Source of the DNA: Cellulomonas persica | Lineage (GTDB): Bacteria > Actinomycetota > Actinomycetes > Actinomycetales > Cellulomonadaceae | Direction of reading: 5' to 3' | Length of the DNA stretch: 64,000 nt | Assembly (NCBI RefSeq): GCF_007989825.1 | Contig: NZ_BJUA01000009.1 | Location: forward strand, 112,372-176,371 | In this document: positions 39,539 to 48,492 of the stretch, in pieces | How positions within the stretch are numbered: position 1 is the stretch's first letter | How the letters are laid out: every line of letters begins with the position of its first letter | The notes under the pieces: model-generated | What the model was told of the DNA's origin: nothing | Seen by the model: only the letters and a program-made list of their open reading frames with translations | The model's database searches: none | Position numbers and translations under genes: made by a program

Positions 39539-42469
39539 GTGACCACAGCGCTGTACCGCCGCTACCGGCCGGAGACGTTCGCCGAGGTGATCGGTCAGGA
39601 CCACGTCACGGCGCCCCTGCGGCAGGCGCTGCGGAGCGGTCAGGTGAACCACGCGTACCTGTTCTCCGGGCCGCGTGGGTGTGGCAAGACGACGAGCGCG
39701 CGCATCCTCGCGCGCATCCTCAACTGCGCCCAGAACACCGAGGCCAGCCCCACCGACACCCCGTGCGGGCAGTGCCCGTCGTGCGTCGAGCTGTCGCGTG
39801 GGGGCCCGGGGAGCCTGGACGTGGTCGAGATCGACGCGGCGAGCCACGGTGGCGTCGACGACGCGCGTGAGCTGCGGGAGCGCGCCACGTTCGCCCCCGC
39901 GCGTGACCGGTTCAAGATCTTCATCCTCGACGAGGCGCACATGGTCTCGAACCAGGGCTTCAACGCCCTGCTCAAGATCGTCGAGGAGCCGCCGCCGCAC
40001 GTGAAGTTCGTGTTCGCGACGACCGAGCCCGACAAGGTCATCGGCACCATCCGCTCGCGCACGCACCACTACCCGTTCCGCCTGGTCCCGCCGGACGTGC
40101 TGCTGCCGTACCTCGAGGAGCTGTGCGAGCGCGAGCGCGTCCCCGTGGGTGGCGGCGTGCTGCCGCTCGTCGTGCGCGCCGGCGGCGGGTCCGTGCGGGA
40201 CACGTTGTCCGTGCTCGACCAGCTGATCGCCGGTTCCGACGCGTCCGGGATCGAGTACGAGGGCGCCGCCGCGCTGCTCGGCTACACGCAGGCGTCGCTG
40301 CTCGACGACCTCGTCGACGCGATCGCCGCGGGCGACGGCGGCTCCGCGTTCCGCGTGGTCGAGCGCGTGATCGCGACGGGCCACGAGCCGCGCCGGTTCG
40401 TCGAGGACCTGCTCGAGCGGCTGCGTGACCTCATCGTCATCGACGCCGCGGGTGAGGCCGCCGGCGCCGCGCTGCGCGGCCTGCCCGCCGACCAGCTCGC
40501 CACGATGCGCGTGCAGGCGGCGCGCCTGGGCTCGGCCGAGCTGTCGCGCTCCGCGGACCTCGCGAACGCCGCGCTGACCGAGATGACGGGCGCGACCTCG
40601 CCGCGCCTGCACCTCGAGCTCCTCATGGCCCGCCTGCTGCTTCCTGCCGCGGACGACGAGCGCGTCGGCCTCGCGGCACGCCTCGACCGGCTCGAGCGCG
40701 GGCTGCCCGCGGGTGCCACGCCCACGCCCACGGCCCGGCCCGCCTCGTCCGCCCCTGCGTCGCACGACGAGGTCGGGCCGGCGGAGCCCGTCCTGCTGCC
40801 GACGGGCGTGCGCGGTGCCGACTCCGCCCGCGCAGCACTCGCGGCTCACCGCGCGGCACAGATGACGGGAGCGGGGCCTGCGGCCTCGGCAGGACCGTCC
40901 GAGTCGCGGCCCCAGGAGCCCGAGCCGGCCGGCCCGACCTCGCCGCCGAAGCTGGCCGTGGTCCCGAACACCCCGACGCCCGGCCCGATCCCCGCCACGT
41001 CGCCCGAGCCGCCAGCAGCGGCCTCGTCCGCACCGCAGACGCACGACGTCGTCGAGGAGGCCGGTGCACCCGCGCCCGCGGACGACGCACCCGCATCCTC
41101 CGGTTCGACGCCGTCGGCACCGGCCGAGGCGGCGTGGCCCGAGGTCGCCCTGACGCCTGGCGAGGGTCCGACGGCCGAGGTCCCGGCCGCCGGTGAGCCC
41201 CTGCGCGCGCCCGCCGCCGGCGAGGCAGCCGACGGGCCGGCGCGGCCCGAGCCGGTGGACGAGCAGCCCTCGGCCGCGGCAGCGGCGCCCGGACGTGCCG
41301 ACGAGGACGAGTCCGCCCCGGTGTCGGATGCCGCGAGCGACGCCCCGGCCGACGCGGAGGCGCCGTTCGTCGCCGTCCCCGCCGCGGCGCACTCCGAGAC
41401 CGAGACGCTGCGGCGCCGGTGGCCCGAGGTCCTCGACACGGTCCGGTCGCTGCGCCGCGTCACGGGCGCGCTCGTCGACCCCAACAACGCTCAGGTGGCC
41501 GAGCTCGACGCGACGACGCTGCGCCTGGCGTTCACCACCCCCGAGCTCGCGAACGCGTTCCGCAACGGCCCGCACGCGGACGTCGTGTCGCGCGCCGTGC
41601 ACGAGACGCTCGGCTTCCAGGTGCGGGTCGAGGCGACGAGCGGGGATCCGCGCGCCGCCAGCGCGCCCGCCGCGGGCGGCCAGCACGCTCCCCGCGCGGC
41701 CCAGGGCAGCCAGCCGAGCGGTCGCGCGTCGCGTCCTCGCCCCGACGCCGCCTCGCCGGCCGCCGAGGGCGACGACGAGGAGGGCCACCGAGCCGGCCGA
41801 CCCGCTGCGTCCGCGGGCGATACGCCCAGCACCGGCGCCTCGGCTCCGACTGCTCCGACCGCCGATGCTCCGGCCGGTGCCGCGTCGGCCGCATCGGCGG
41901 CGGACGCTCCCGCTGCGGCGCCCCGGGTCTCGTCGTCCGTGCACTCCGACTGGGAGCCGCCCGAGGAGCCCGACGACCCGTGGGCGTCGGCCCCCCGGGA
42001 GCCCGAGGCCCCGGCGCCCGCGACGGCCACCCGCACCGCTGCTCGCCCCGAGGCGCCTGGCCCCGCCGCGACGCAGGGGCCCGCGCCCCGGCCCGCCCAC
42101 ACCGTTCCGGGCGTGATCTCGCCCGAGGACGCCGCGGCGTCGTGGGACGTGCCTGCGAACGGTCGTCCGGCCCCCCGCCCGGAGGCACGTCCGGCCGACG
42201 CGCGCGCGAGTGCGCCTGGACGACCGGCACGCGAGCTCAGCGCCGCGGCCGAGTCGGCCGTCGCGCGAGCCCAGCGCCTGGCCGCCGCTGCCCCACGACG
42301 CAGCACGCCGGCGCCGCGAGCGGCAGCGCCCGCCGCGCCCGTCGACCCGTACCTCGACGCGTCGCCCGACGACCCGGACATGGCCTCCTCGGGACTCGTC
42401 GGCGCGCCGCTCGTCGCGCAGATCCTCGGCGGGACCGTCATCGACGAGCAGGTCGACGACGGTCGCTGA
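39539..42469 (+). CDS. dnaX: DNA polymerase III gamma/tau subunit
   Basis: 976 aa, longer than most DnaX proteins. The clamp-loader ATPase core (1-370) has Walker A GPRGCGKTT (44-52), zinc cysteines C63, C76, C79, C82, and ILDEAHMVSNQGFNALLKIVEEPP. From about 400 on, the tau part is very Ala/Pro-rich, with one conserved segment around 620-700 (TLRRRWPEVLDTVRSLRRVT). It loads the sliding clamp and couples polymerases at the fork. GTG 39539 follows TAGGGT with six nt spacing (leaderless). Confidence 0.96.
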   Translation: MTTALYRRYRPETFAEVIGQDHVTAPLRQALRSGQVNHAYLFSGPRGCGKTTSARILARILNCAQNTEASPTDTPCGQCPSCVELSRGGPGSLDVVEIDAASHGGVDDARELRERATFAPARDRFKIFILDEAHMVSNQGFNALLKIVEEPPPHVKFVFATTEPDKVIGTIRSRTHHYPFRLVPPDVLLPYLEELCERERVPVGGGVLPLVVRAGGGSVRDTLSVLDQLIAGSDASGIEYEGAAALLGYTQASLLDDLVDAIAAGDGGSAFRVVERVIATGHEPRRFVEDLLERLRDLIVIDAAGEAAGAALRGLPADQLATMRVQAARLGSAELSRSADLANAALTEMTGATSPRLHLELLMARLLLPAADDERVGLAARLDRLERGLPAGATPTPTARPASSAPASHDEVGPAEPVLLPTGVRGADSARAALAAHRAAQMTGAGPAASAGPSESRPQEPEPAGPTSPPKLAVVPNTPTPGPIPATSPEPPAAASSAPQTHDVVEEAGAPAPADDAPASSGSTPSAPAEAAWPEVALTPGEGPTAEVPAAGEPLRAPAAGEAADGPARPEPVDEQPSAAAAAPGRADEDESAPVSDAASDAPADAEAPFVAVPAAAHSETETLRRRWPEVLDTVRSLRRVTGALVDPNNAQVAELDATTLRLAFTTPELANAFRNGPHADVVSRAVHETLGFQVRVEATSGDPRAASAPAAGGQHAPRAAQGSQPSGRASRPRPDAASPAAEGDDEEGHRAGRPAASAGDTPSTGASAPTAPTADAPAGAASAASAADAPAAAPRVSSSVHSDWEPPEEPDDPWASAPREPEAPAPATATRTAARPEAPGPAATQGPAPRPAHTVPGVISPEDAAASWDVPANGRPAPRPEARPADARASAPGRPARELSAAAESAVARAQRLAAAAPRRSTPAPRAAAPAAPVDPYLDASPDDPDMASSGLVGAPLVAQILGGTVIDEQVDDGR

Positions 42470-42524
42470 GGACGACCGTCGGTCCCGCAGCGGAGGAGCA
42501 CCCGGTTGCACGTAGGCTGAGCGC

Positions 42525-43124
42525 GTGTACGAGGGCGCGGTCCAGGACCTGATCGACGAGCTCGGGCGGCTGCCCGGCGTCGGTCCCAAGAGCGCGCAGC
42601 GCATCGCCTTCCACCTGCTCGCGGCGGACCCGGCCGATGTGCGCCGCCTCGCCGACGCGCTGATCGAGGTCAAGGCGCGCGTGCGGTTCTGCGACACCTG
42701 CGGCAACGTCGCGCAGGAGGAGGAGTGCCGGATCTGCCGTGACCCGCGGCGCTCCCCGAACGTCCTGTGCGTGGTCGAGGAGGCCAAGGACGTCGTCGCG
42801 ATCGAGCGCACGCGGGAGTTCCGAGGCAGATACCACGTGCTCGGCGGGGCGATCAACCCGATCGCGGGCGTCGGCCCGGACGACCTGCGCATCGCCCAGC
42901 TCATGCGCCGCCTGGCGGACGGTGCCGTCACCGAGGTCATCCTCGCCACGGACCCGAACGTCGAGGGCGAGGCCACGGCGACCTACCTCGCGCGGCTCCT
43001 GCTGCCGATGGGCCTGACGGTGAGCCGGCTCGCGTCGGGGCTGCCCGTCGGCGGGGACCTGGAGTACGCCGACGAGGTCACGCTCGGCCGCGCGTTCGAG
43101 GGTCGTCGCCGCCTGTCGGCCTGA
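42525..43124 (+). CDS. recR: Recombination mediator protein RecR
   Basis: 199 aa, standard length. It has the helix-hairpin-helix [19 protein letters not shown], a four-cysteine zinc finger (C56, C59, C68, C71) and a Toprim domain ([34 protein letters not shown]). It helps RecFOR load RecA at gaps. GTG 42525 lies six nt after TAGGCT (leaderless), so it has its own promoter although it follows dnaX by 55 bp. Confidence 0.96.
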   Translation: MYEGAVQDLIDELGRLPGVGPKSAQRIAFHLLAADPADVRRLADALIEVKARVRFCDTCGNVAQEEECRICRDPRRSPNVLCVVEEAKDVVAIERTREFRGRYHVLGGAINPIAGVGPDDLRIAQLMRRLADGAVTEVILATDPNVEGEATATYLARLLLPMGLTVSRLASGLPVGGDLEYADEVTLGRAFEGRRRLSA

Positions 43125-43249
43125 CACGCACGGCTGCGGCAGCTCGCGGAGCCCGGCGGGCCGTGTCTGCCGGGACCGGCATCCGGACGTTCGTCGTCCG
43201 CGGGCGGGTCTCGGGTGACACGGGCTCCCCGGTCGCGGACGATAGGACC

Positions 43250-43831
43250 ATGGCACGCAACCCGGCAGCCCGCCCGCCCGACGACGACCTGCGCTCGATC
43301 GCCGACTCGATGGCGGAACAGTCGCGCGCGTACCTGACCACGGTGACGGAGGTCGCCGCGGGCGCGAACCCGGAGGCGGCGCTGCCCCTGCTGCTGCTCG
43401 CGGTCTCGGACCTGCTCGCGGAGGGCGCCCGGCTCGGCGCGATCACGGACGTGGTGCCCGCGGAGCGGTTCGAGCCGGACGTCGGCCCGGACCCGGACGT
43501 CGAGCCGCTGCGTGCGGGCCTGGCGAACTCGTTCGAGGGGATCGACGAGTACGCCGAGGTGATCGACCCGCTCCTCGGTGCGGAGGTGGGCCCGGCGACG
43601 GTGTCGGGCGACCTCGTCTCGATCGCGGGCGCGCTGGCCCAGGGTCTGCGGCACCACGAGCGCGGCGGCGTGCTCGAGGCCCTGTGGTGGTGGCAGTTCT
43701 CGTACCTGTCCGACTGGGGTGAGCGCGCGTCGAGCACGCTGCGCACGCTCCAGGTGATCCTGGCGCACCTGCGCCTGGACGTGGACGACGACGTCGCGAC
43801 CGAAGCGGAGTACGACGCGCTGCAGCCCTGA
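43250..43831 (+). CDS. DUF5063-domain protein
   Basis: 193 aa. Conserved actinobacterial protein found directly after recR; SIADSMAEQSRAYLTTVTE, LLLAVSDLLAEGARLGAI and EALWWWQFSYLSDWGERA are typical. It is predicted all-helical and cytoplasmic. Function is unknown; the linkage to dnaX-recR suggests a DNA-related or growth role. GACGAT lies six nt before the ATG. Confidence 0.82.
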   Translation: MARNPAARPPDDDLRSIADSMAEQSRAYLTTVTEVAAGANPEAALPLLLLAVSDLLAEGARLGAITDVVPAERFEPDVGPDPDVEPLRAGLANSFEGIDEYAEVIDPLLGAEVGPATVSGDLVSIAGALAQGLRHHERGGVLEALWWWQFSYLSDWGERASSTLRTLQVILAHLRLDVDDDVATEAEYDALQP

Positions 43832-43842
43832 CCCAGACGACC

Positions 43843-43874
43843 GAGCCCGGCCCCGGGTATCCGGGACCGGGCTC
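43843..43874. terminator. Bidirectional hairpin terminator
   Basis: GAGCCCGG-C-CCCGG pairs with CCGGG-A-CCGGGCTC around a 4-nt loop, between the convergent DUF5063 gene and the ABC permease gene. Confidence 0.75.
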
Positions 43875-43895
43875 GACGGCTCGACCGTCGGTGCG

Positions 43896-45011
43896 TCAGG
43901 CGACGCGTGTGCCGCGTGGCAGTGTGCGTTGCGGGATCGACAGGCGCCGGACCGCGACGACGTACCCGATCGCACCGAGCAGCACGTTGAACCCCAGGCC
44001 CCACGGCCACACCGCGTGCTCGCTGCGCACCGCCTCGAACTCCGAGCTGTCGGCCCAGCACTCGTCGACCTGGCCGCTGGCCCCGGCGCGCACCTCGCGC
44101 ACCACGTCACGCATCCCGCGCAACGGGTCGGTGCCGTCGTCGTCGGCGTTCGTGCCGGCGCCGTCCGCGACGATCACGAACGGGTTGACCGCGAGCAGCC
44201 ACCACGTGGACTGGGTGTTCGCGACCCAGCGCTCCTCCTGCGTCCACACGCACTGCACCTCGTCCTCGCCGTTCCACGACGACGGCATCCCGTAGACCCG
44301 CACCTCCTGGTACGACGAGACCGACTGGTACGTCAGGCCGAAGAGCAACGGCGCGATGAACGTGACCGCCGCGACGACGATGAACGTGAGCACGGTCGAG
44401 CCCGCGCTGCGGGAGACCAGCGCGGACATCCCGAGCCCGATCGCGCAGACCGCGACCAGCAGCACCGCGATGATCGCCACCACGCGCAGCAGCGACCACC
44501 ACGGCGTCGGGCCGGCGCCGGTCGCGAGTGCGAGGAACGGCAGGCTCAGCACCAGGAACGCGCACGCCGCCGCCCATGCGGCGAGCAGCTTGCCGAGGGC
44601 GATCTCGGCGGAGGTCAGGAGCGTGACCTGCAGCGTCGCGAGGGTCCCGGCGTTGCGGTCGCCGTTCACGGACGTCGAGCTGAGCGTCGGCGTGACGAGC
44701 AGCCCGAGCCCGAGCACCAGGAACGTCACCGCGGCGAACAGCAGGGGCCCGGACTGGCTGCGGTCGGCGGTCACGTCGTCGAAGTCGAAGATCCGACGCG
44801 TCGCGCCGAACAGCAGCAGGGTGATCGCGCCGACCACCACGGTCCAGACGACGAGCGCGACGACCCAGCGCGTCGAGCGCACGCGCTGACGCAGCTCGAG
44901 CGCGGCGACGGTGCGCACGCCGTGCCACGAGAGCGCCCACCGGCCGCGGACCTTGACCGTGGGCGGTGCGGTGGCGCCGTCGGGCGCGGGGACCTCGATC
45001 ATCTGCGTCAT
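43896..45011 (-). CDS. ABC-2-type transporter permease
   Basis: 371 aa with about six membrane segments. It begins with a cytoplasmic helix (TVAALELRQRVRSTRW) and has SSTSVNGDRNAGTLATLQVTLL, typical of ABC-2 permeases of the CcmB/YhaP kind. A long extracytoplasmic loop with cysteines (VQCVWTQEER, DECWADSSE) sits before the last membrane segment. The ATG overlaps the ATPase gene stop by 4 bp, so it works with that ATPase. Confidence 0.85.
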   Translation of the reverse strand: MTQMIEVPAPDGATAPPTVKVRGRWALSWHGVRTVAALELRQRVRSTRWVVALVVWTVVVGAITLLLFGATRRIFDFDDVTADRSQSGPLLFAAVTFLVLGLGLLVTPTLSSTSVNGDRNAGTLATLQVTLLTSAEIALGKLLAAWAAACAFLVLSLPFLALATGAGPTPWWSLLRVVAIIAVLLVAVCAIGLGMSALVSRSAGSTVLTFIVVAAVTFIAPLLFGLTYQSVSSYQEVRVYGMPSSWNGEDEVQCVWTQEERWVANTQSTWWLLAVNPFVIVADGAGTNADDDGTDPLRGMRDVVREVRAGASGQVDECWADSSEFEAVRSEHAVWPWGLGFNVLLGAIGYVVAVRRLSIPQRTLPRGTRVA

Positions 45012-46012
45012 CGCCGCTCCTCCTCGAGTGCCAGGTAGGCGCGCTCCAGCGCACCGGACGCGGGGGACAGCGAGACCAGCGGGACGCCCGCGGCCACCGC
45101 GTCGCGCACGAGTCGCGCCGCTCCCTCGTCGCCCTCGATCGTCAGCAGCACGCCACCCGGCTGCTCGCGCGGCGGGGTGTGCGGGTCCTGCTCGTCGTCC
45201 GGCTGCCAGGACGCACCCACGGACGTGAGCCACCCGGTGAGCGCGGCGTAGGACAGCGCGCGCACGTGCCACGTGGAACGGTCCGTCGCCGCGAGGCCCG
45301 CACCGCCGAGCTCGCTCGCACCTGCCGCGCGACCGCGCGAGACGAACACGACGTCGTCGGCCATCTCCTCGAGCTCGGACAGGATGTGGCTCGACACGAG
45401 GACCGTGCGGCCCTCCTCCGCGAGCCGTCGCAGCAGGATGCGCAGGTCCACGCGCGAACGCGGGTCCAGCCCCGAGGCCGGCTCGTCGAGCAGCAGCACC
45501 TGCGGGTCGTGGACGAGCGCACGGGCGAGGCCGAGCCGCTGCTTCTGCCCGCGGGACAGCACCGAGGCGGGACGGTCCGCGTACTCGGTCAGGTGCACGG
45601 TCTCGAGCAGCTCCGTCGCCCGGGCACGCGCGCGCGCCGGGTCGATCCGGTACGCCGCCGCGAACGTCTGCAGCACCTCGCGCGCCGTGAGCGAGTCCCA
45701 CGTGCCGAACGCGTCGGGCATCCAGCCGGTCCGCGCCCGCGCCGACGGCCCCTCGACCACGGGGTCGAACCCCGCGACCTGCACCTCGCCCGAGTCCGGG
45801 ACGAGCAGACCCGCGAGCACCAGCAGGAGCGTGGTCTTGCCGGACCCGTTCGGGCCGACGAGCGCCGTGACGGCTCCCGAGCGCGCCGTCAGGCTCACGC
45901 CGTCGAGCGCGTGCACCGCGCCGAACGAGCGCTTCAGGTTGCGCACGACGATGCCCGGCGGCGGTGGTGCGGAGGCGGGCGGCGGCGCCGGCGCCGCGGT
46001 GGTGTCGGTCAT
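45008..46012 (-). CDS. ABC transporter ATP-binding protein
   Basis: 334 aa. Walker A GPNGSGKTTLLL, signature LSRGQKQRLGLARAL and Walker B VLLLDEPASGLDPRSR are intact. The C-terminal ~110 residues form an extra domain as in CcmA/DrrA-like exporters. It powers the downstream permease; cargo is unknown. The ATG lies seven nt after TAGCGT. Confidence 0.92.
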   Translation of the reverse strand: MTDTTAAPAPPPASAPPPPGIVVRNLKRSFGAVHALDGVSLTARSGAVTALVGPNGSGKTTLLLVLAGLLVPDSGEVQVAGFDPVVEGPSARARTGWMPDAFGTWDSLTAREVLQTFAAAYRIDPARARARATELLETVHLTEYADRPASVLSRGQKQRLGLARALVHDPQVLLLDEPASGLDPRSRVDLRILLRRLAEEGRTVLVSSHILSELEEMADDVVFVSRGRAAGASELGGAGLAATDRSTWHVRALSYAALTGWLTSVGASWQPDDEQDPHTPPREQPGGVLLTIEGDEGAARLVRDAVAAGVPLVSLSPASGALERAYLALEEERR

Positions 46013-46296
46013 GGCGCCGACGCTAGAGCCGCAGCGGTCGCCGCCGAGTCGTCCCGAGGGTGGACATGCCTCGCCCGCGGCGTCGACCTCAGGGGGACAC
46101 CCGCCCGTGCGTGTCGCGCCGTGTGCGCGGCGTGTCGCAGGTCCCGGGGGCCGGCGACGGGCGAAACGCCTGCGGGCCGACCGCGGGCGGCGCTACGTTC
46201 ACGAGTGCCACGCCGACCAGGCCGATCGCCCGAGGTGTGGTCGCTGCTCGCGCGCAGGGGGGAATTCCGGATCCATCGTGAGTGATCGGAGTGATC

Positions 46297-46806
46297 GTGA
46301 GGGTGAAGAGACTGATCAGTGTCGGCGTCGTGTCGCTCGGGCTCGTGCTCGGGACGGGGCTGTCGGCTCAGGCGGTGAGTGACGACAACTCGGCCAGTGT
46401 CCCTGGCGGAGGGACCATCACGTCGAACATCTGGCGTGGGTCGTTGTCGTCGAGCGGGAACACGTACCGCTGGGACTACCAGGTCTCGGCTGTCTACAGC
46501 GGAGCGCAGACGGTGACGTCGATCCGCACGAAGTGGACTCTGGGCGCGTGCATGCAGAACAGCGCGTCGTTCACGATCGGCGTCTCGGTCGACGGGTTCA
46601 CCGTCGGTGCCGGATCGAGCTGGACGTGCGGAGACGTGACGGCGTACTGGACGAACACCAACGGGGCGAAGTCGTCGAGCTGGCGGTCGACCGCCGTCGC
46701 GGCGCCGTCGAAGTACTACCAGTCGAACTCGATCTGGGGCAAGAACGTCGCACGCGTGTACACCAAGGGGTACGCGCAGCCCAAGGAGGTCACCGCGTCG
46801 GTCTGA
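46297..46806 (+). CDS. Secreted small protein of unknown family, first gene of an ABC/FtsX cassette
   Basis: 169 aa from GTG 46297, which has GGAG five nt upstream; in-frame GTGs at 46282, 46291 and 46303 are alternatives. A classic signal peptide (VKRLISVGVVSLGLVLGTGL, cleavage after AQA) gives a mature ~140-aa protein. The mature part is rich in Ser, Thr, Trp and Tyr, with two cysteines (LGACMQN, SWTCGDV), probably disulfide-bonded beta structure. No homologous family is recognised. It precedes a lipoprotein, an ABC ATPase and an FtsX-like permease. Confidence 0.65.
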   Translation: MRVKRLISVGVVSLGLVLGTGLSAQAVSDDNSASVPGGGTITSNIWRGSLSSSGNTYRWDYQVSAVYSGAQTVTSIRTKWTLGACMQNSASFTIGVSVDGFTVGAGSSWTCGDVTAYWTNTNGAKSSSWRSTAVAAPSKYYQSNSIWGKNVARVYTKGYAQPKEVTASV

Positions 46807-46894
46807 CGACCACGCGATCGCACGTGACCTGACCACGGCCGCCGCCCGGGGTGCACCTGTGCCTCGGGCGGCGCTGCAGGGGGAGACCCGCTCT

Positions 46895-47842
46895 ATGCCC
46901 ACGTCCATGAAGGTGTCGAAGGTGCGCGCTCTGTGCGCCGCACTCGTCGGCACGTCGCTCGTCGCCTCGTGCGCCTCGGCCACCGGGCACGAGGGAGCCA
47001 CCCCGCAGGTGGTCACGGTGCCGCCACGTGCGGGCGCCGAGATCTACGTGTACGCCCCGTGGGAGCAGCAGCTCACGTCGTACGACCCCCAGGCGGGCGA
47101 GGTCGTCGCCACGAGCAGCGGGGAGGACTTCTTCTACTACGCGTTCGGCACGCCCAGCCCGCTCTACACGGCCGGGAGCTCGAGCGCGCTGGGGTTCGCG
47201 GTGCTCGAGGTCGGTCGCACCAGCGTGCGGACGGTCGCCACGGTGGGCTCCGACGAGGCGGTCTTCCCGCTCGCGACCGACGGCGTGCGCTCGTTCTTCG
47301 TCGTGTACTCCTACAGCCGGCCCGGTGTGGAGTCCGGTCGGCGGATCGTCCGGCTGGAGGGCGACGGGTCGTGGCAGACGTACGCCAGCTTCGCCGGGCC
47401 GAGCGAGCTCGTCGACAAGGGCGTCCTCATCGGCGACCAGCTCTTCTACTCCGTCTACGACCCGGCCAAGGACGTGCACACGGTGTTCAGCCTGCCCGCC
47501 GACGACCCGGGGGCGGCGCCGACCCTCGAGCGCGGCGGGCTCGGCTCGGGGGAGCTGTACGCGTTCGGCGGCCACCTGCTCGTCTCGGACGGGACGACGA
47601 TCGTGGGCGGCCCCCGCGACTACCGCTGCGCGAGCCTGTGCTGGTTCTACGACGACCCCGCGGTCCTGGCGCAGATCACCACCGAGGGCGCCGATCTCGT
47701 GCTCTCGGTGAGCGACGCGGCCACGGGCGAGGAGCTCGGCCGCGCGCCGAGCGTCGTCGGCTTCTCGTTCGAGTCCGGGACGCTGGTCGCGTACACGCGC
47801 CACGGCGTGCAGGACATCGACCTCACGAAGGAGGGCGCGTGA
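46895..47842 (+). CDS. Predicted lipoprotein with beta-propeller-like repeats
   Basis: 315 aa from ATG 46895; GGGGGAG lies 9 nt upstream. The signal peptide ends in a lipobox LVASC. The rest shows recurring short strands of the type SVYDPAKDVHTVFSLP, YAFGGHLLVSDGTT and LSVSDAATGEELGR, suggesting a propeller-like extracytoplasmic fold. Its stop overlaps the ABC ATPase start by 4 bp. It is probably a surface component of the cassette, such as a receptor or immunity-type factor; this is inference. Confidence 0.6.
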   Translation: MPTSMKVSKVRALCAALVGTSLVASCASATGHEGATPQVVTVPPRAGAEIYVYAPWEQQLTSYDPQAGEVVATSSGEDFFYYAFGTPSPLYTAGSSSALGFAVLEVGRTSVRTVATVGSDEAVFPLATDGVRSFFVVYSYSRPGVESGRRIVRLEGDGSWQTYASFAGPSELVDKGVLIGDQLFYSVYDPAKDVHTVFSLPADDPGAAPTLERGGLGSGELYAFGGHLLVSDGTTIVGGPRDYRCASLCWFYDDPAVLAQITTEGADLVLSVSDAATGEELGRAPSVVGFSFESGTLVAYTRHGVQDIDLTKEGA

Positions 47843-48492
47843 CGGCGAACGCGACGAGTGACGTCCACCGGGACCGGGCGGCGGCATCCGGCGCGGCGCT
47901 CGACGCCGTGACGAAGCGCTGGGGAGCGGTGCGGGTGCTCGACGGCGTGACGTTCGAGTTCGAGGCGGGTGTCACGTACGTCGTCTCCGGCCGCAGCGGG
48001 GCCGGCAAGACCACCCTGCTCAACCTGCTCGCCGGCTACGTGCGCCCTGACGGAGGGACGATCCGCGTCCCGGAGCAGGTGGGCTACCTGTTCCAGGACG
48101 ACATCCTCTTCTCCGGGCTCACCGCACGCGAGAACGTCCTCCTGCGCGCAGGCCTCCACGCACCCGGCGGGGAGGTCAGGAGCACGGTCGACCACTGCCT
48201 GGAGGCGGTGGGGATGACGCGACGTGGCGACGAACGCGTCGCGGTGCTCTCAGGCGGGGAGCGTCAGCGTGTGCAGCTGGCGACGGTGCTCGCGGGCACA
48301 CCTGACCTGGTGCTGCTCGATGAGCCGACGGCATCGCTCGACCCGCACACCAGGCGCCACGTGGCCACGCTCCTCGCCGAGGTGTTCGCGCACGTCACGT
48401 GCGTGGTCGTCAGCCACGACGAGCGGTTGGCCGACGAGATCGGAGACGTCGAGCGACTCGTGCTCGAGGACGGAGAGCTGACCCATGCCTGA
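47839..48492 (+). CDS. LolD/MacB-type ABC transporter ATPase
   Basis: 217 aa. Walker A GRSGAGKTT (51-59), signature LSGGERQRVQLATVL and Walker B LVLLDEPTASLDPHTRR are complete. Its size and the YLFQDDILFSGLTARENV Q-loop fit the LolD/MacB/FtsE group, which drives FtsX-type mechanotransmission rather than classical transport. It is translationally coupled to the lipoprotein (4-bp overlap) and to the permease (8-bp overlap). Confidence 0.9.
   Translation: MTANATSDVHRDRAAASGAALDAVTKRWGAVRVLDGVTFEFEAGVTYVVSGRSGAGKTTLLNLLAGYVRPDGGTIRVPEQVGYLFQDDILFSGLTARENVLLRAGLHAPGGEVRSTVDHCLEAVGMTRRGDERVAVLSGGERQRVQLATVLAGTPDLVLLDEPTASLDPHTRRHVATLLAEVFAHVTCVVVSHDERLADEIGDVERLVLEDGELTHA

Noticed and set aside
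39539..42469. Programmed frameshift producing a short gamma form of DnaX
   Set aside because: No A-rich slippery heptamer with a following stop is visible near the end of the ATPase core; one long frame is kept.
46297..46806. Lactococcin 972-type bacteriocin identity for the secreted protein
   Set aside because: Size and sequence do not match the ~90-aa lactococcin pattern and the permease is a 419-aa FtsX type rather than the large 7-TM partner; only the gene layout is similar.
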